Below, one piece after another: positions 19,193 to 28,323 of a stretch of DNA of 64,000 bases; position 1 is the first letter of the stretch, and the number at the start of each line of letters is the position of its first letter. A program made the position numbers and the translations under genes. The notes under the pieces are model-generated. The model did not search any database. It saw only the letters and a program-made list of their open reading frames with translations, and was not told where the DNA came from. Origin of the DNA: Gammaproteobacteria bacterium. Its GTDB lineage: Bacteria > Pseudomonadota > Gammaproteobacteria > Burkholderiales > Sulfuricellaceae. Where the stretch lies: positions 1 to 64,000 of the forward strand of contig JAHJJI010000138.1 of the NCBI GenBank assembly GCA_018823025.1. The letters run 5' to 3'.

Positions 19193-20908
19193 TTACTCGT
19201 TGGTGACGGCTTCGATTTCTTCCAGCGTTGTCAGACCGGCTTTCACCTTGATCAGTCCGGATTGACGTAGGTCGCGAATACCTTCGCGCTTTGCCTGGTC
19301 GGCGATGTCATGCGCGGTGCCATTTTTCATGATGATGCGGCTCATTTCGTCGCTGATCGGCATGACTTGGTAGATGCCGACTCGCCCCTTGTAGCCGGTA
19401 CCCTTGCAGATTTCGCAACCGATATGGCCATAAGGCTGCCAACTGCCGTCGAGATCCTCTTCGGTATAACCGGCACGCAATAGTGCTTCCCTGGGAATTT
19501 CGATGGGCTGTTTGCACTTGCACAGGCGCCGTGCCAGACGCTGTGCGGTAATCAGGATGACTGCGGAGGCGATGTTGAAAGGGGCGACTCCCATGTTCAT
19601 CAGACGGGTCAAGGTGCCTGGCGCATCGTTGGTGTGCAGGGTGGACAGAACCATGTGGCCGGTTTGCGCTGCCTTGATCGAGATGTCCGCTGTTTCCAGG
19701 TCGCGGATCTCACCCACCATAATGACATCCGGGTCTTGACGCAGAAAGGACTTGAGTGCTGCGGAGAAGGTCAGTCCAGCCTTGTCGTTGACGTTAACCT
19801 GGTTGACGCCGGGAAGGTTGATCTCGGCTGGGTCTTCCGCGGTGGAGATGTTAACGCCGGGTTCGTTCAGGATATTCAGGCAGGTATAAAGCGATACGGT
19901 TTTGCCACTGCCGGTTGGTCCGGTTACCAGCACCATGCCATAAGGGCGGCGGACGGCGTTGAGCAGAAACTCTTTTTGGTCTGGCTCGTATCCCAGTGCA
20001 TCAACGCCCAGCGTGGCGCTGGACGGGTCGAGAATCCGCATCACGATTTTTTCGCCGTACAGAGTAGGCAGAGTGCTGACGCGGAAGTCGATGGCGCGGT
20101 TCTTGGACAGCACCAGCTTCATTCGACCGTCCTGAGGCACTCGTTTCTCGGAAATGTCGAGCTTGGAAATGACTTTGATGCGGGATGAGAGCTTTTCCTT
20201 GATTGCCAGGGGTGGTTGAGCTACTTCAGAAAGTATGCCGTCGAGGCGGTAGCGGATGCGGTAGTATTTTTCGTAGGGTTCAAAATGGATGTCTGAAACA
20301 CCGGCATTGATCGCGTCCAGCAGGATTTTCTGGAGGAAACGGACGACAGGGGCATCGTCGATTTCCGCGCTGGCGCCCTCATCTTTTTGCGCCAGCGCTT
20401 CCTCGTCGGTGAATTCAAGGTTGATGTCGTCGCCAGCCAGATTCTGCAGGGTAGTGTCAGTAGCTTCGGCAATTTTTTCTATCAGCTTGCCGAGTTTGTC
20501 GTCTTCCACTACCACCGGCTCAACCGTGAGGCTGGTTTTGAATCGCACATCGTCCAGGGCGCGCAGGTTGGCTGGATCGGAGGTGGCGATAAACAGGCGA
20601 TTGCCGCGCTTTTGCAGGGCCAGAACGCGCCGGCTTCTGATTAGTTTGGCATCGAGCACATCATTGGGTAGGTGATCCACATCGATGGCTGCCAAGTCCA
20701 GCAGGGGGAAACCGAATGTCCGCGCAGCAAATTCTGCAACTTCCAGGGAACTCATTTTTTTGCTTTGCACCAACTGGGCAACAAAGCCAGTTTCATCGGC
20801 GCCAGCCTGGGACTGAATGGCCTCGGCATCGGCCTCCAGCAGGCGCCCGCTTTGAACTAGTGCGTTGGCCAGTCCGCTAAGCTTGGTCGAAGTTGTTGCT
20901 GCTGCCAT
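19193..20908 (-). CDS. pilB: Type IV pilus extension ATPase PilB
   Basis: PilB is the hexameric cytoplasmic ATPase that drives pilus assembly. The 571-residue protein contains the N-terminal GspE/MshEN domain, the Walker A motif GPTGSGKTVSLYTCLNIL, the Asp and His boxes (TAEDPAEINLPGVNQ; LSTLHTNDA), Walker B (IMVGEIRDLETADI) and a four-cysteine zinc site (CKCKQPIE and CEICKGTGYKGR). All key residues are present, so it looks functional. It is first in the pilB-pilC-pilD order. Confidence 0.97.
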   Translation of the reverse strand: MAAATTSTKLSGLANALVQSGRLLEADAEAIQSQAGADETGFVAQLVQSKKMSSLEVAEFAARTFGFPLLDLAAIDVDHLPNDVLDAKLIRSRRVLALQKRGNRLFIATSDPANLRALDDVRFKTSLTVEPVVVEDDKLGKLIEKIAEATDTTLQNLAGDDINLEFTDEEALAQKDEGASAEIDDAPVVRFLQKILLDAINAGVSDIHFEPYEKYYRIRYRLDGILSEVAQPPLAIKEKLSSRIKVISKLDISEKRVPQDGRMKLVLSKNRAIDFRVSTLPTLYGEKIVMRILDPSSATLGVDALGYEPDQKEFLLNAVRRPYGMVLVTGPTGSGKTVSLYTCLNILNEPGVNISTAEDPAEINLPGVNQVNVNDKAGLTFSAALKSFLRQDPDVIMVGEIRDLETADISIKAAQTGHMVLSTLHTNDAPGTLTRLMNMGVAPFNIASAVILITAQRLARRLCKCKQPIEIPREALLRAGYTEEDLDGSWQPYGHIGCEICKGTGYKGRVGIYQVMPISDEMSRIIMKNGTAHDIADQAKREGIRDLRQSGLIKVKAGLTTLEEIEAVTNE

Positions 20909-20983
20909 CTGGGATTGTCCGCCTAGGGATTAAAAACAGCCCAATAATGCACTTGGCAAGTTTTTTTGTAAAGACGGCGAAGT

Positions 20984-22255
20984 CTATTCCGAAGAGGATA
21001 AGAGTGGGAAAATGCGTACGACTTTGACGATGCGATCCTGTGTCTGGACAATTTCCAATGTATATCCATTAATTTTGAAGCTGGTGCCGGCTTCCGGGAT
21101 ATCCTCGAAATGTTCTAGAATCAGGCCGTTCAGGGTTTTAGGACCGTCCAGCGGTAAATTAAGTTTGAGTTTGCGGTTCAGGTCGCGCAGAGAGCAACCG
21201 CCATCGACCAGCCAGCTGCCGTCATCCTGCGGGTAGATGCCGCCGTGGGCGGTAGGGCGTGAGGCGAATTCGCCGACGATTTCTTCCAGAATGTCCTCCA
21301 GGCTCACCAACCCGAGCAATTCGCCATATTCGTCCACCACCAGGCCGATATGGTGGCGATTTTCCTGGAAGTGTTGCAGCTGGGAAAAAAGCGAGGTTCC
21401 GGCGGGGATAAAATAAGGTTCGCGAACAATTTCCTGCAGCACTTCGGTATTGATTTCGCTGCTGCGAACCTGGTGCAGGACATGGCGGATATGGATTACG
21501 CCAACGATATTGTCCAGTCTGCCCCGGTACACAGGTAGTCGCGTGTGGTGGCTGGTGGCGAGTTGTTCCCAGATCATTTCTTCGGGCGCATCAAGGTCAA
21601 TCGCCTCGATCTGGTTACGCGGGATCATGATGTCGTCGACGCCGATGTTTTCCAGCTCGAAGAGATTGAGGAAAATGCTTTGGTGCTTGGGCGGAATGTA
21701 ACGCCCCGCCTCCAGCACCAGGGTGTGTAGCTCTTCCATATTGAGATGGGCTGCGGCGGCGCTCGGCGGCTTCAGGCGCAACAACCAGAGCAGGGCCTGA
21801 ACGAACAGATTGAGGAGCCAGATCACTGGATAGAAAAGCTTGAGCAAGGGAGCGAGAATGTAACTGGACGGGATCGCGATGCGTTCCGGATAGGCAGCCC
21901 CTATCACTTTCGGGGTGATTTCGCTGAACACGAGAAGAGCGGCAGTGACGGATAAAGTGCCGATAGCAAGCGCGAATTCGCTTTCGCCCATCAGTCGGAC
22001 GGTGATTATGGTGACCAGGGTGGCCGCCGCAGCGTTAAGCAGATTGTTACAGAGCAGAATTACGCCGAGCAATTTGTCGGTCTTTTCGAGCAATAGAGAG
22101 GTAAGTTGAGCTCCGCGATGCCCGCGATTGGATAGATGCTTCAGTCGGTAGCGGTTAAGAGCCATCATGCTGGTTTCGGACATGGAAAAAAGTCCCGAAA
22201 AAACCAGAAGCAGCATCAGCACGATGAACAATGTGCTTGTTGAGATGTCATCCAA
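20984..22255 (-). CDS. CNNM/CorC-type membrane protein with CBS pair
   Basis: A 423-residue protein with an N-terminal DUF21 (CNNM) membrane domain of three to four helices (LFIVLMLLLVFSGLFSMSETSMMALNR is the first part), a central CBS pair (MIPRNQIEAIDLD; LPVYRGRLDNIVGVIHIRHVL; HHIGLVVDEYGELLGLVSLEDILEEIVGEF) and a C-terminal CorC/HlyC domain. Proteins of this build are linked to magnesium or cobalt efflux and to membrane repair, but the transported ion is not certain. It resembles YfjD. It is followed by the ypjD gene upstream on the same strand, also a usual neighbour of ffh. Confidence 0.87.
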   Translation of the reverse strand: MDDISTSTLFIVLMLLLVFSGLFSMSETSMMALNRYRLKHLSNRGHRGAQLTSLLLEKTDKLLGVILLCNNLLNAAAATLVTIITVRLMGESEFALAIGTLSVTAALLVFSEITPKVIGAAYPERIAIPSSYILAPLLKLFYPVIWLLNLFVQALLWLLRLKPPSAAAAHLNMEELHTLVLEAGRYIPPKHQSIFLNLFELENIGVDDIMIPRNQIEAIDLDAPEEMIWEQLATSHHTRLPVYRGRLDNIVGVIHIRHVLHQVRSSEINTEVLQEIVREPYFIPAGTSLFSQLQHFQENRHHIGLVVDEYGELLGLVSLEDILEEIVGEFASRPTAHGGIYPQDDGSWLVDGGCSLRDLNRKLKLNLPLDGPKTLNGLILEHFEDIPEAGTSFKINGYTLEIVQTQDRIVKVVRIFPLLSSSE

Positions 22256-22283
22256 GGAGAAATGCCTTCATGCTATAAAAAGC

Positions 22284-22351
22284 GTGATGTGCAATGGGTG
22301 AGTTGGCGGTGGTGCTGGCTTTGACTTTCCCCCTCCCCTATTGCTCATCAC
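22284..22351. repeat. Imperfect inverted repeat between ypjD and the CBS-protein gene
   Basis: GTGATGTGCAAT (22284-22295) and ATTGCTCATCAC (22340-22351) are reverse complements at 11 of 12 positions, with a 44-nt loop containing GGTGAG and CCCTCCCC tracts. No T-run follows it, so it does not look like a terminator. Confidence 0.5.
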
Positions 22352-22358
22352 TGGTGAG

Positions 22359-23186
22359 TTAGCGTTGCAGGATTATTTCCAGCACGAATTTGCTCCCGAG
22401 ATAGGCCAGCAGCAGCATCGCAAATCCAGCGAGCGTCCAGAGGATGGCGGTGCGACCACGCCAGCCATAAATTTGCCGTCCTCCAAGCAGGGCTGCGTAA
22501 ATGCCCCAGGATAGTAGTGCAAATAGCGATTTGTGGCTGAACTGCAGGGGTTTGTGGAAGAGCTCCTCGGAGAACAGTACACCGCTCAGGATAGACAGGG
22601 TGAGCAGGATGAAGCCCGCCGCGATGATGCGAAACAGCAGCGCCTCCATCGCCAGCAAGGGGGGTAATTTCCCCTGGAGGCGTGACAGGGCGTGGCCGTG
22701 CAGGCGACGTTCAACTACGGCCATTAGCACCGCGTGCACTGCCGCGATAGTGAATAGGCTGTAGGCGAGTACCGAAATCAGCAGATGAACCTTGAAAAGC
22801 GGTAGTTCGGTATGGGCGATGGTATGTGCTTCCGGAAAAATCAGCGGCAGCAGTAGACAGATCGCAGCGCCGGGCAATACCAGGGTTTGCAAGCCTTCCA
22901 TGTTGTAACGGAAGCTGGCGAGCCAGTAAACCAGCACGGTGAGCCAGGAGATTGCCGATATCGTATTGCCGATGCCGAGGTTCAGGCCCGCACCGGGAAG
23001 CAGGGAAGGTTGCAGCAGTGCGCCATGCAACGCGAGTGGCACCAGTATGGCGAGACGCCAGGCCACCGAGGTTTCGGCGGTGTGGTGTGCTATTTCCGGG
23101 CTGGCGGGGCGCCAGACCGAGCGCCAGAAAATCAGGCCGAGCGCACTGTAAAGCAGAAAGGCGAGGAAATGGAGTGAACCGCTCAT
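22359..23186 (-). CDS. ypjD: Cytochrome c assembly-like inner membrane protein YpjD
   Basis: A 275-residue polytopic protein of the CcsA/CcmC-like family with about eight membrane helices (for example LAFLLYSALGLIFWRSVW at the start and VHLLISVLAYSLFTIAAVHAVLMAVVER in the middle). The typical histidine of the first helices of the periplasmic face is present (LALHGALLQ). E. coli YpjD lies beside ffh and the rpsP operon, as here, but on the opposite strand. Its role is not settled; haem transport is suspected from the family. Confidence 0.85.
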   Translation of the reverse strand: MSGSLHFLAFLLYSALGLIFWRSVWRPASPEIAHHTAETSVAWRLAILVPLALHGALLQPSLLPGAGLNLGIGNTISAISWLTVLVYWLASFRYNMEGLQTLVLPGAAICLLLPLIFPEAHTIAHTELPLFKVHLLISVLAYSLFTIAAVHAVLMAVVERRLHGHALSRLQGKLPPLLAMEALLFRIIAAGFILLTLSILSGVLFSEELFHKPLQFSHKSLFALLSWGIYAALLGGRQIYGWRGRTAILWTLAGFAMLLLAYLGSKFVLEIILQR

Positions 23187-23279
23187 TGTGTTGTAAACTT
23201 GTCGGCGTTATTGTTTCTCTAAACCCAAAGTCTACACTATCCGCATTCGGATTAACATTCAGCAGGATATTTTGCCGCC

Positions 23280-24623
23280 ATGTTCGACAATCTCACTAAT
23301 CGCCTTTCCGGTGTAATCAAAACCCTGCGCGGCCAGGCTCGCCTGACCGAAGTCAATATTCAGGATGCGCTGCGCGAGGTGCGCATGGCCTTGCTCGAGG
23401 CGGATGTCGCCTTGCCGGTGGTGAAGGATTTCATTGCCCACGTCAAGGAGCGTGCACAGGGCCAGGAGGTGCTGGCCAGTCTGACCCCAGGCCAGGTCGT
23501 GATCGGTATCGTCCATCAGGAAATGGCCCGACTGATGGGTGGCCAGAACGCCGCGCTCAATTTCACCACGCTGCCGCCCGCGGTAATATTGATGGCGGGC
23601 CTTCAGGGCGCAGGTAAAACCACCACCTCGGCCAAGCTGGCCAAATACCTGCGCGAGCAGATGAAGAAAAAAGTGCTGCTGGCAAGTTGCGACGTTTACC
23701 GCCCGGCGGCGATGGAGCAGTTGCGTGCCTTGGCGCAGCAGATCGAGACGGATTATTTTCCTGCCGAAGCAGGTCAGAGCCCGGAGCAGATCGCGCTGGC
23801 GGCACGGGATTACGCCGACAAGCATTTCCACGATGTGTTGATCATAGACACCGCAGGCCGCTTGGCGATAGACGAAGCCATGATGGCCGAAATCCAGCGC
23901 TTGCATGAAGTCCTCAAACCGATCGAGACCCTGTTTGTGGTCGACGCTATGCAGGGGCAGGACGCGGTTAATACCGCCAAGGCTTTCAGTGAGGCGTTAC
24001 CGTTGACCGGCGTGGTGCTCACCAAGCTCGACGGCGATGCACGCGGTGGTGCGGCGCTGTCGGTGCGCCAGGTCACTGGCAAGCCGATCAAGTTCGCTGG
24101 CGTAGGTGAAAAAGTAGGTGGTCTCGAAGCCTTCCATCCGGAGCGGATGGCTTCTCGGATTCTCGGCATGGGCGACGTGTTGTCCCTGATTGAAGAAGCC
24201 CATCGCGGCGTCGACCAGGAAGAAGCGATCAAGCTGGCAAAGAAAATGAAGTCCGGCAAGAGCTTCGATCTCGAAGATTTCAAGGCGCAGCTGCAACAAA
24301 TGAAAAAAATGGGCGGTGTCGCTGCCCTGATGGATAAACTGCCTGCACAGATGGGGCAGGCAGCGGCGGGCATGGCGGACGACAAGTCGATTAATCGTAT
24401 CGAGGGTATTATCAACTCGATGACGCCGGGAGAGCGCCGCAATCCGGCGCTCCTCAAGGCTTCGCGCAAGCGCCGTATCGCCGCTGGTGCCGGGGTGCAG
24501 GTGCAGGAAGTGAATCGCTTGCTGAACCAGTTCGAGCAAACCCAGAAAATGATGAAGATGGTCGCCAAGGGCGGGATGGCGAAGATGATGAGGGGCATGA
24601 AGGGCATGTTACCCGGTATGTAA
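23280..24623 (+). CDS. ffh: Signal recognition particle GTPase Ffh
   Basis: Ffh with 4.5S RNA brings nascent membrane proteins to FtsY. The protein (447 aa) has the N domain, the G domain with P-loop GLQGAGKTTTSAKLAKYL, DTAGRLAIDE and TKLDGDARGGAAL, and a methionine-rich M domain at the C-terminus (FEQTQKMMKMVAKGGMAKMMRGMKG region) that binds signal sequences and RNA. ATG 23280 is divergent from ypjD. Confidence 0.98.
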   Translation: MFDNLTNRLSGVIKTLRGQARLTEVNIQDALREVRMALLEADVALPVVKDFIAHVKERAQGQEVLASLTPGQVVIGIVHQEMARLMGGQNAALNFTTLPPAVILMAGLQGAGKTTTSAKLAKYLREQMKKKVLLASCDVYRPAAMEQLRALAQQIETDYFPAEAGQSPEQIALAARDYADKHFHDVLIIDTAGRLAIDEAMMAEIQRLHEVLKPIETLFVVDAMQGQDAVNTAKAFSEALPLTGVVLTKLDGDARGGAALSVRQVTGKPIKFAGVGEKVGGLEAFHPERMASRILGMGDVLSLIEEAHRGVDQEEAIKLAKKMKSGKSFDLEDFKAQLQQMKKMGGVAALMDKLPAQMGQAAAGMADDKSINRIEGIINSMTPGERRNPALLKASRKRRIAAGAGVQVQEVNRLLNQFEQTQKMMKMVAKGGMAKMMRGMKGMLPGM

Positions 24624-24633
24624 ATAATCTTTC

Positions 24634-24663
24634 TTGCGTTTATTCCAAAACTTAGCGTAAAAT
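24634..24663 (+). promoter_or_regulatory. Putative sigma-70 promoter of the rpsP operon
   Basis: TTGCGT (24634-24639) and TAAAAT (24658-24663) are separated by 18 bp, and the rpsP start lies 43 bp downstream of the -10 element. The -35 matches TTGACA at four positions. Confidence 0.6.
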
Positions 24664-24706
24664 GGCCGGCTTTTTAGACCGAATTTTTTAAGGGTGACAT
24701 TTAATT

Positions 24707-24949
24707 ATGGTTGTGATTCGACTTGCCCGTGGTGGTGCCAAGAAGCGCCCGTTTTTCAACGTAGTCGTGGCTGATTCCCGCAATCGCCGTGACGGCAGAT
24801 TCATTGAGCGCGTGGGTTTCTACAACCCGGTTGCGCGTGAAGGTCAGGAAGCTGTGCGCCTCGACAGTGAGCGCATCAGCTACTGGCAGGGACACGGCGC
24901 GTTGCTGTCCGACGCTGTGGCCAAGCTCGTCAAGCGTGCCGCCGCCTAA
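24707..24949 (+). CDS. rpsP: 30S ribosomal protein S16
   Basis: S16 binds 16S rRNA early in 30S assembly. The 80-residue sequence has the family start [33 protein letters not shown] region and [16 protein letters not shown] near the end. It opens the conserved rpsP-rimM-trmD-rplS operon. Confidence 0.98.
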   Translation: MVVIRLARGGAKKRPFFNVVVADSRNRRDGRFIERVGFYNPVAREGQEAVRLDSERISYWQGHGALLSDAVAKLVKRAAA

Positions 24950-24962
24950 GAATCTGGTAGTA

Positions 24963-25442
24963 ATGGGGCGCATCGCCGCCCCGTTCGGTGTCCTCGGCTG
25001 GGTCAAGGTGCAGCCGTTTACCGAAAAAATCAATGGGCTGCTGGCTTTTCCCGTCTGGAGTCTTGGGCGGGGCGAGCAGTGGCGCGAGGTCAAGGTGCTG
25101 GACTCGGAAGCCCATCACAAGACTCTGGTTGCCAGGCTGGACGGGTGTAATGACCGCGATGCCGCAGCGGCGCTGAAGGGTCTTGAAGTTGCAGTGCCGC
25201 GCGAGGCGCTGCCGGAAGCGCCTGAAAATGAATATTACTGGTCCGATCTGATCGGTCTGGAAGTAGTGAATGTTCAGGGTGAAGTACTGGGCAAGGTGGC
25301 AGAGCTTCTGGAAACCGGAGCTAATGACGTGCTGGTGGTAGAGGGGGAGCGCGAAAGGTTGCTCCCGTTTATTGCTCAGGTCATCCTCAAAGTTGACTTG
25401 GCGGCGGGTCGGATCGACGTGGACTGGGACGCGGATTATTGA
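24963..25442 (+). CDS. rimM: 16S rRNA processing protein RimM
   Basis: RimM helps mature the 30S head, binding S19. The protein has the RimM N-terminal barrel ([21 protein letters not shown]) and the C-terminal PRC-barrel ([39 protein letters not shown]). ATG 24963 gives 159 aa; no strong ribosome site is visible, but the gene starts 13 bp after rpsP and is probably coupled to it. The stop overlaps the trmD start. Confidence 0.95.
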   Translation: MGRIAAPFGVLGWVKVQPFTEKINGLLAFPVWSLGRGEQWREVKVLDSEAHHKTLVARLDGCNDRDAAAALKGLEVAVPREALPEAPENEYYWSDLIGLEVVNVQGEVLGKVAELLETGANDVLVVEGERERLLPFIAQVILKVDLAAGRIDVDWDADY

Positions 25443-26209
25443 ATTTCGACGTCATTACCTTGTTCCCGCCGATGTTCGACGCGCTGGCCAAACACGGCAT
25501 CACCCGGCGCGCGCTGGAGCAGGAGCGTTTCCAGTTGCAGGTGTGGAATCCGCGCGATTTCACCGAGGACAACTATCGTACGGTAGATGATCGCCCCTAC
25601 GGAGGCGGGCCAGGCATGGTGATGCTGGCCGAACCGCTGGAAAAGGCGATCCTGGCTGCAAAAGAGCGGCAGAAGCTGGCCGGTGTGGCAAGCCCGAGGG
25701 TGATACATCTTTCACCTCAAGGCAAGATGCTAACCCACCAGCGGGTGATGGAACTGACCCAGGAGCCAGGTTTGGTGCTGCTGGCGAGCCGTTACGAAGG
25801 TGTGGACGAGCGCTTGTTGCGCCATCAGGTGGATGAAGAAATCTCGATCGGCGACTACGTATTGTCCGGTGGGGAATTGGCGGCGATGGTGTTGATTGAC
25901 GCCGTTGTAAGGCAGTTGCCCGGCGTACTTGGTGATGCCGAATCGGCAGTGCAGGATTCATTTGTGGATGGGCTGCTGGATTGCCCCCACTATACCCGTC
26001 CCGAGGTTTATCAGGGCGAGACGGTGCCGGAAGTTTTGATGTCCGGGCACCATGCGGAAATTCAACGCTGGCGGTTGAAGCAGGCGTTGGGCAGGACCTG
26101 GTTGAGGCGGCCGGATTTATTGGCTGCCCGTCAGTTGACAAAAGAGGAATCCGGGCTGCTGGCTGCATTTAAAGCAGAAAACCAGCAGGAACAGGAATCC
26201 AATAAATAA
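25439..26209 (+). CDS. trmD: tRNA (guanine37-N1)-methyltransferase
   Basis: TrmD methylates G37 of tRNAs that read codons starting with C, which prevents +1 frameshifts. The SPOUT enzyme motifs are seen: [22 protein letters not shown] at the start, [26 protein letters not shown], and the trefoil-knot SAM site [21 protein letters not shown]. The likely start is TTG 25439, which overlaps the rimM stop (TTGA), an unusual start that reflects translational coupling. 256 aa is normal. Confidence 0.96.
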   Translation: MNFDVITLFPPMFDALAKHGITRRALEQERFQLQVWNPRDFTEDNYRTVDDRPYGGGPGMVMLAEPLEKAILAAKERQKLAGVASPRVIHLSPQGKMLTHQRVMELTQEPGLVLLASRYEGVDERLLRHQVDEEISIGDYVLSGGELAAMVLIDAVVRQLPGVLGDAESAVQDSFVDGLLDCPHYTRPEVYQGETVPEVLMSGHHAEIQRWRLKQALGRTWLRRPDLLAARQLTKEESGLLAAFKAENQQEQESNK

Positions 26210-26227
26210 CGAAGCAAGGAGTTTTAA

Positions 26228-26611
26228 ATGGATATCATCAAGCAGCTGGAACAGGAAGAAATCGCCCGCCTGGGCAAAATCATCCCCGATTTCGCACCGG
26301 GCGACACGGTGATCGTCGGTGTCAACGTCGTGGAAGGTACCCGCAAGCGGGTGCAGGTTTTTGAAGGTGTGGTGATTGCCAAGCGCAACAGGGGACTCAA
26401 CTCCGCCTTTATCGTCCGCAAAGTTTCCAATGGCGAAGGCGTGGAGCGTACTTTTCAGACCCACTCCCCGCTGATTGCTAGTATCGAAGTGAAGCGCCGC
26501 GGAGACGTGCGCCGCGCCAAGCTGTACTATCTGCGTGACCGCTCCGGTAAATCTGCGCGTATCAAGGAAAAGCTGGTCGCCCGCATCCAGACGGCGAAGC
26601 CGGCTCAGTAA
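26228..26611 (+). CDS. rplS: 50S ribosomal protein L19
   Basis: L19 lies at the 30S-50S interface. The 127-residue protein shows [42 protein letters not shown] and [20 protein letters not shown], all family segments. AAGGAG precedes the ATG. Last gene of the operon, with a terminator behind it. Confidence 0.98.
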   Translation: MDIIKQLEQEEIARLGKIIPDFAPGDTVIVGVNVVEGTRKRVQVFEGVVIAKRNRGLNSAFIVRKVSNGEGVERTFQTHSPLIASIEVKRRGDVRRAKLYYLRDRSGKSARIKEKLVARIQTAKPAQ

Positions 26612-26630
26612 GCCTGTACGCTGTAGTCCA

Positions 26631-26672
26631 AAGGCCACGAAGGCATTGCCTTCGTGGCCTTTGTTATTTTGA
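26631..26672 (+). terminator. Rho-independent terminator after rplS
   Basis: AAGGCCACGAAGGCA pairs with TGCCTTCGTGGCCTT in a perfect 15-bp stem, closed by a very short loop and followed by TGTTATTTT. Strong terminator. Confidence 0.93.
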
Positions 26673-26707
26673 TCGGCTAGAATGGTGATATGCACTATCT
26701 GGATCTG

Positions 26708-26768
26708 ATACCCCTCTCCCACAAGGGGCTTCCCTCATCCCAACCTTCTCCCAGAGGGAGAAGGGGCG
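26708..26768. repeat. CCCTCTCCC/GGGAGA-type intergenic hairpins before ogt
   Basis: The gap before ogt holds CCCCTCTCCCACAAGGGG and CCTTCTCCCAGAGGGAGAAGG, each able to fold on itself; the second is a strong 8-9 bp stem. Such C/T-rich paired tracts are common intergenic repeats in proteobacteria. It ends immediately at the ogt start. Confidence 0.55.
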
Positions 26769-27281
26769 ATGGCAAAGGGCGCTTGTTTTGAATTGCGCGG
26801 TTGCGAGGTAATGACTTACCAGGCGAGATTTCCTGCACCGTTTGCGGTGCTCGGCATCATGACCGATGGCACTGCGCTGGCCGCTCTTGATTTCCTGCCG
26901 CCTGGAACGCCGGTTCTGGAGCCGCTGGATGCCATTTCCAGGCAGGTTTGCTCGCAGTTGCAGGCATATCTTGCCGATCCTCTCTTTTGCTTTGACCTGC
27001 CCCTCGCATTACATGGCACCGTGTTTCAGTCCAGGGTGTGGCAGGTGTTGCGGCAGATTCCCAGCGGCTCGACACAAAGCTATGGCGAATTGGCCAATCG
27101 GCTTCACTCCGCGCCGCGCGCGGTGGGGCAAGCCTGCGGCGCCAATCCCATTCCCGTGATCATCCCCTGCCACCGCGTGCTGGCGCGAGACGGTCTGGGC
27201 GGGTTCATGAACAGTACCGGCGGCGATCCGCTGGCGATCAAACGTTGGTTGCTACAGCATGAGCGCAGACAGCCTGCTTGA
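26769..27281 (+). CDS. ogt: Methylated-DNA--protein-cysteine S-methyltransferase
   Basis: The protein takes the alkyl group from O6-alkylguanine onto its own cysteine. The active-site segment NPIPVIIPCHRVLARDGLGGF with the PCHR cysteine is present, preceded by the recognition helix SYGELANRLHSAPRAVGQACGAN. Up to 170 aa from ATG 26769; an ATG at 26811 is an alternative. The stop lies inside the xerD gene, which starts 23 bp before it, so the two are coupled. It could equally be called Ogt or Ada C-terminal-like. Confidence 0.9.
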   Translation: MAKGACFELRGCEVMTYQARFPAPFAVLGIMTDGTALAALDFLPPGTPVLEPLDAISRQVCSQLQAYLADPLFCFDLPLALHGTVFQSRVWQVLRQIPSGSTQSYGELANRLHSAPRAVGQACGANPIPVIIPCHRVLARDGLGGFMNSTGGDPLAIKRWLLQHERRQPA

Positions 27282-28155
27282 CGAATTCTGTGACGCGCTG
27301 TGGCTGGAGGAAGGCCTGGCGCGCAACACACTTGAAAGCTATCGGCGTGATTTGCGGCAGTTTTCCGTTTGGTTGCAGGGGACATGCAGCAAGAGCTTGC
27401 AGGAAGCGAGTCACGCCGAGTTGGAGGGGTTCTTGTCGCATCAGTACAACGTGGTGAAAACCCGTGCCAGTACGGCGAGTCGCGAGCTTTCCAGCTTCCG
27501 GCGGTTTTATCGCTACCTGTTGCGCCAAGGCCGGATAAGTGCCGATCCGACGCTCAATATCGCCTCGCCGAAACAGGTCAGGGCGCTGCCAAAAAGCCTG
27601 ACCGAAGCGGATGTGGAAGCTTTGTTGGATGCGCCTGATATTGGCGACGCGCTGGGTCTGCGCGACAAGGCGATGCTGGAAACGCTTTATGCCACCGGCC
27701 TGCGGGTTTCCGAACTGGTGACATTGAAGGTAGCGGAAGCCAGCCTGGATATGGGCGTGGTGCGCGTGATGGGTAAAGGCGGCAAGGAAAGACTGGTCCC
27801 TCTGGGCGAAGAGGCTGTTGGCTGGCTAAAGCGCTATCTGACCGAAGCACGCCCGCATCTGCTCAATGGCAAAGCCAGTGACGCCCTGTTTGTCACTGCC
27901 CGGCGCGGGGCAATGACGCGTCAGGCCTTCTGGTATTTGATCAAGCGCCGCGCCATCCAGGGTGGGGTCGGGAAACCGTTATCACCACATACCCTGCGCC
28001 ATGCCTTCGCTACCCATCTGCTTAATCATGGTGCTGATTTGCGCGTGGTGCAGATGCTGCTCGGGCACGCCGATATCTCTACCACTCAAATCTACACTCA
28101 TGTGGCGCGGGAACGCCTGAAGCAATTGCATGCCAGCCATCACCCACGGGGGTGA
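27259..28155 (+). CDS. xerD: Tyrosine recombinase XerD
   Basis: XerD with XerC resolves chromosome dimers at dif under FtsK control. The protein (298 aa) has the N-terminal SAM-like core-binding domain (LLDEFCDALWLEEGLARNTLESYRRDL region) and the catalytic domain with Arg (YATGLRVSELVTL), Lys (GKGGKERLVPLG), HTLRHAFATHLLNHG (HxxR), LGHADISTTQIYTHV (His and Tyr). All five catalytic residues are present. The name XerD rather than XerC rests on the motif GKGxKERLVPLGxEAxxWL and is probable. Confidence 0.92.
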   Translation: MSADSLLDEFCDALWLEEGLARNTLESYRRDLRQFSVWLQGTCSKSLQEASHAELEGFLSHQYNVVKTRASTASRELSSFRRFYRYLLRQGRISADPTLNIASPKQVRALPKSLTEADVEALLDAPDIGDALGLRDKAMLETLYATGLRVSELVTLKVAEASLDMGVVRVMGKGGKERLVPLGEEAVGWLKRYLTEARPHLLNGKASDALFVTARRGAMTRQAFWYLIKRRAIQGGVGKPLSPHTLRHAFATHLLNHGADLRVVQMLLGHADISTTQIYTHVARERLKQLHASHHPRG

Positions 28156-28162
28156 TGGGATG

Positions 28163-28323
28163 CTAGCAACCTGTCGGACTTAAAGGAAATCGGCTGCAAA
28201 ATGAGCTGGTCGGTGCATATTTCCCCGCTTTCCTGCGCCAATATGAATAACTATTGGCTTGAAAATCTGCCCTCGACCAGCTCATTTTTCGCTTCGATTC
28301 TTTGAAGTCCGGCAGGCTGCTAG
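28163..28323. repeat. MITE-like 160-bp inverted repeat between xerD and tauE
   Basis: The left arm (28163-28213) and the reverse complement of the right arm (28273-28323) match along about 50 bp with a few differences: CTAGCAACCTGTCGGACTT against CTAGCAGCCTGCCGGACTT, then AAATGAGCTGGTCG in both. The core of about 60 bp holds no gene. The right arm contains the stop codon of the TauE-like gene. No target-site duplication is evident. It looks like a non-autonomous mobile or REP-type unit. Confidence 0.75.

Noticed and set aside
17971-19206. 411-codon plus-strand frame opposite pilC
   Set aside because: Antisense shadow; histidine- and glutamine-rich with no domain, while the minus frame is a clear PilC.
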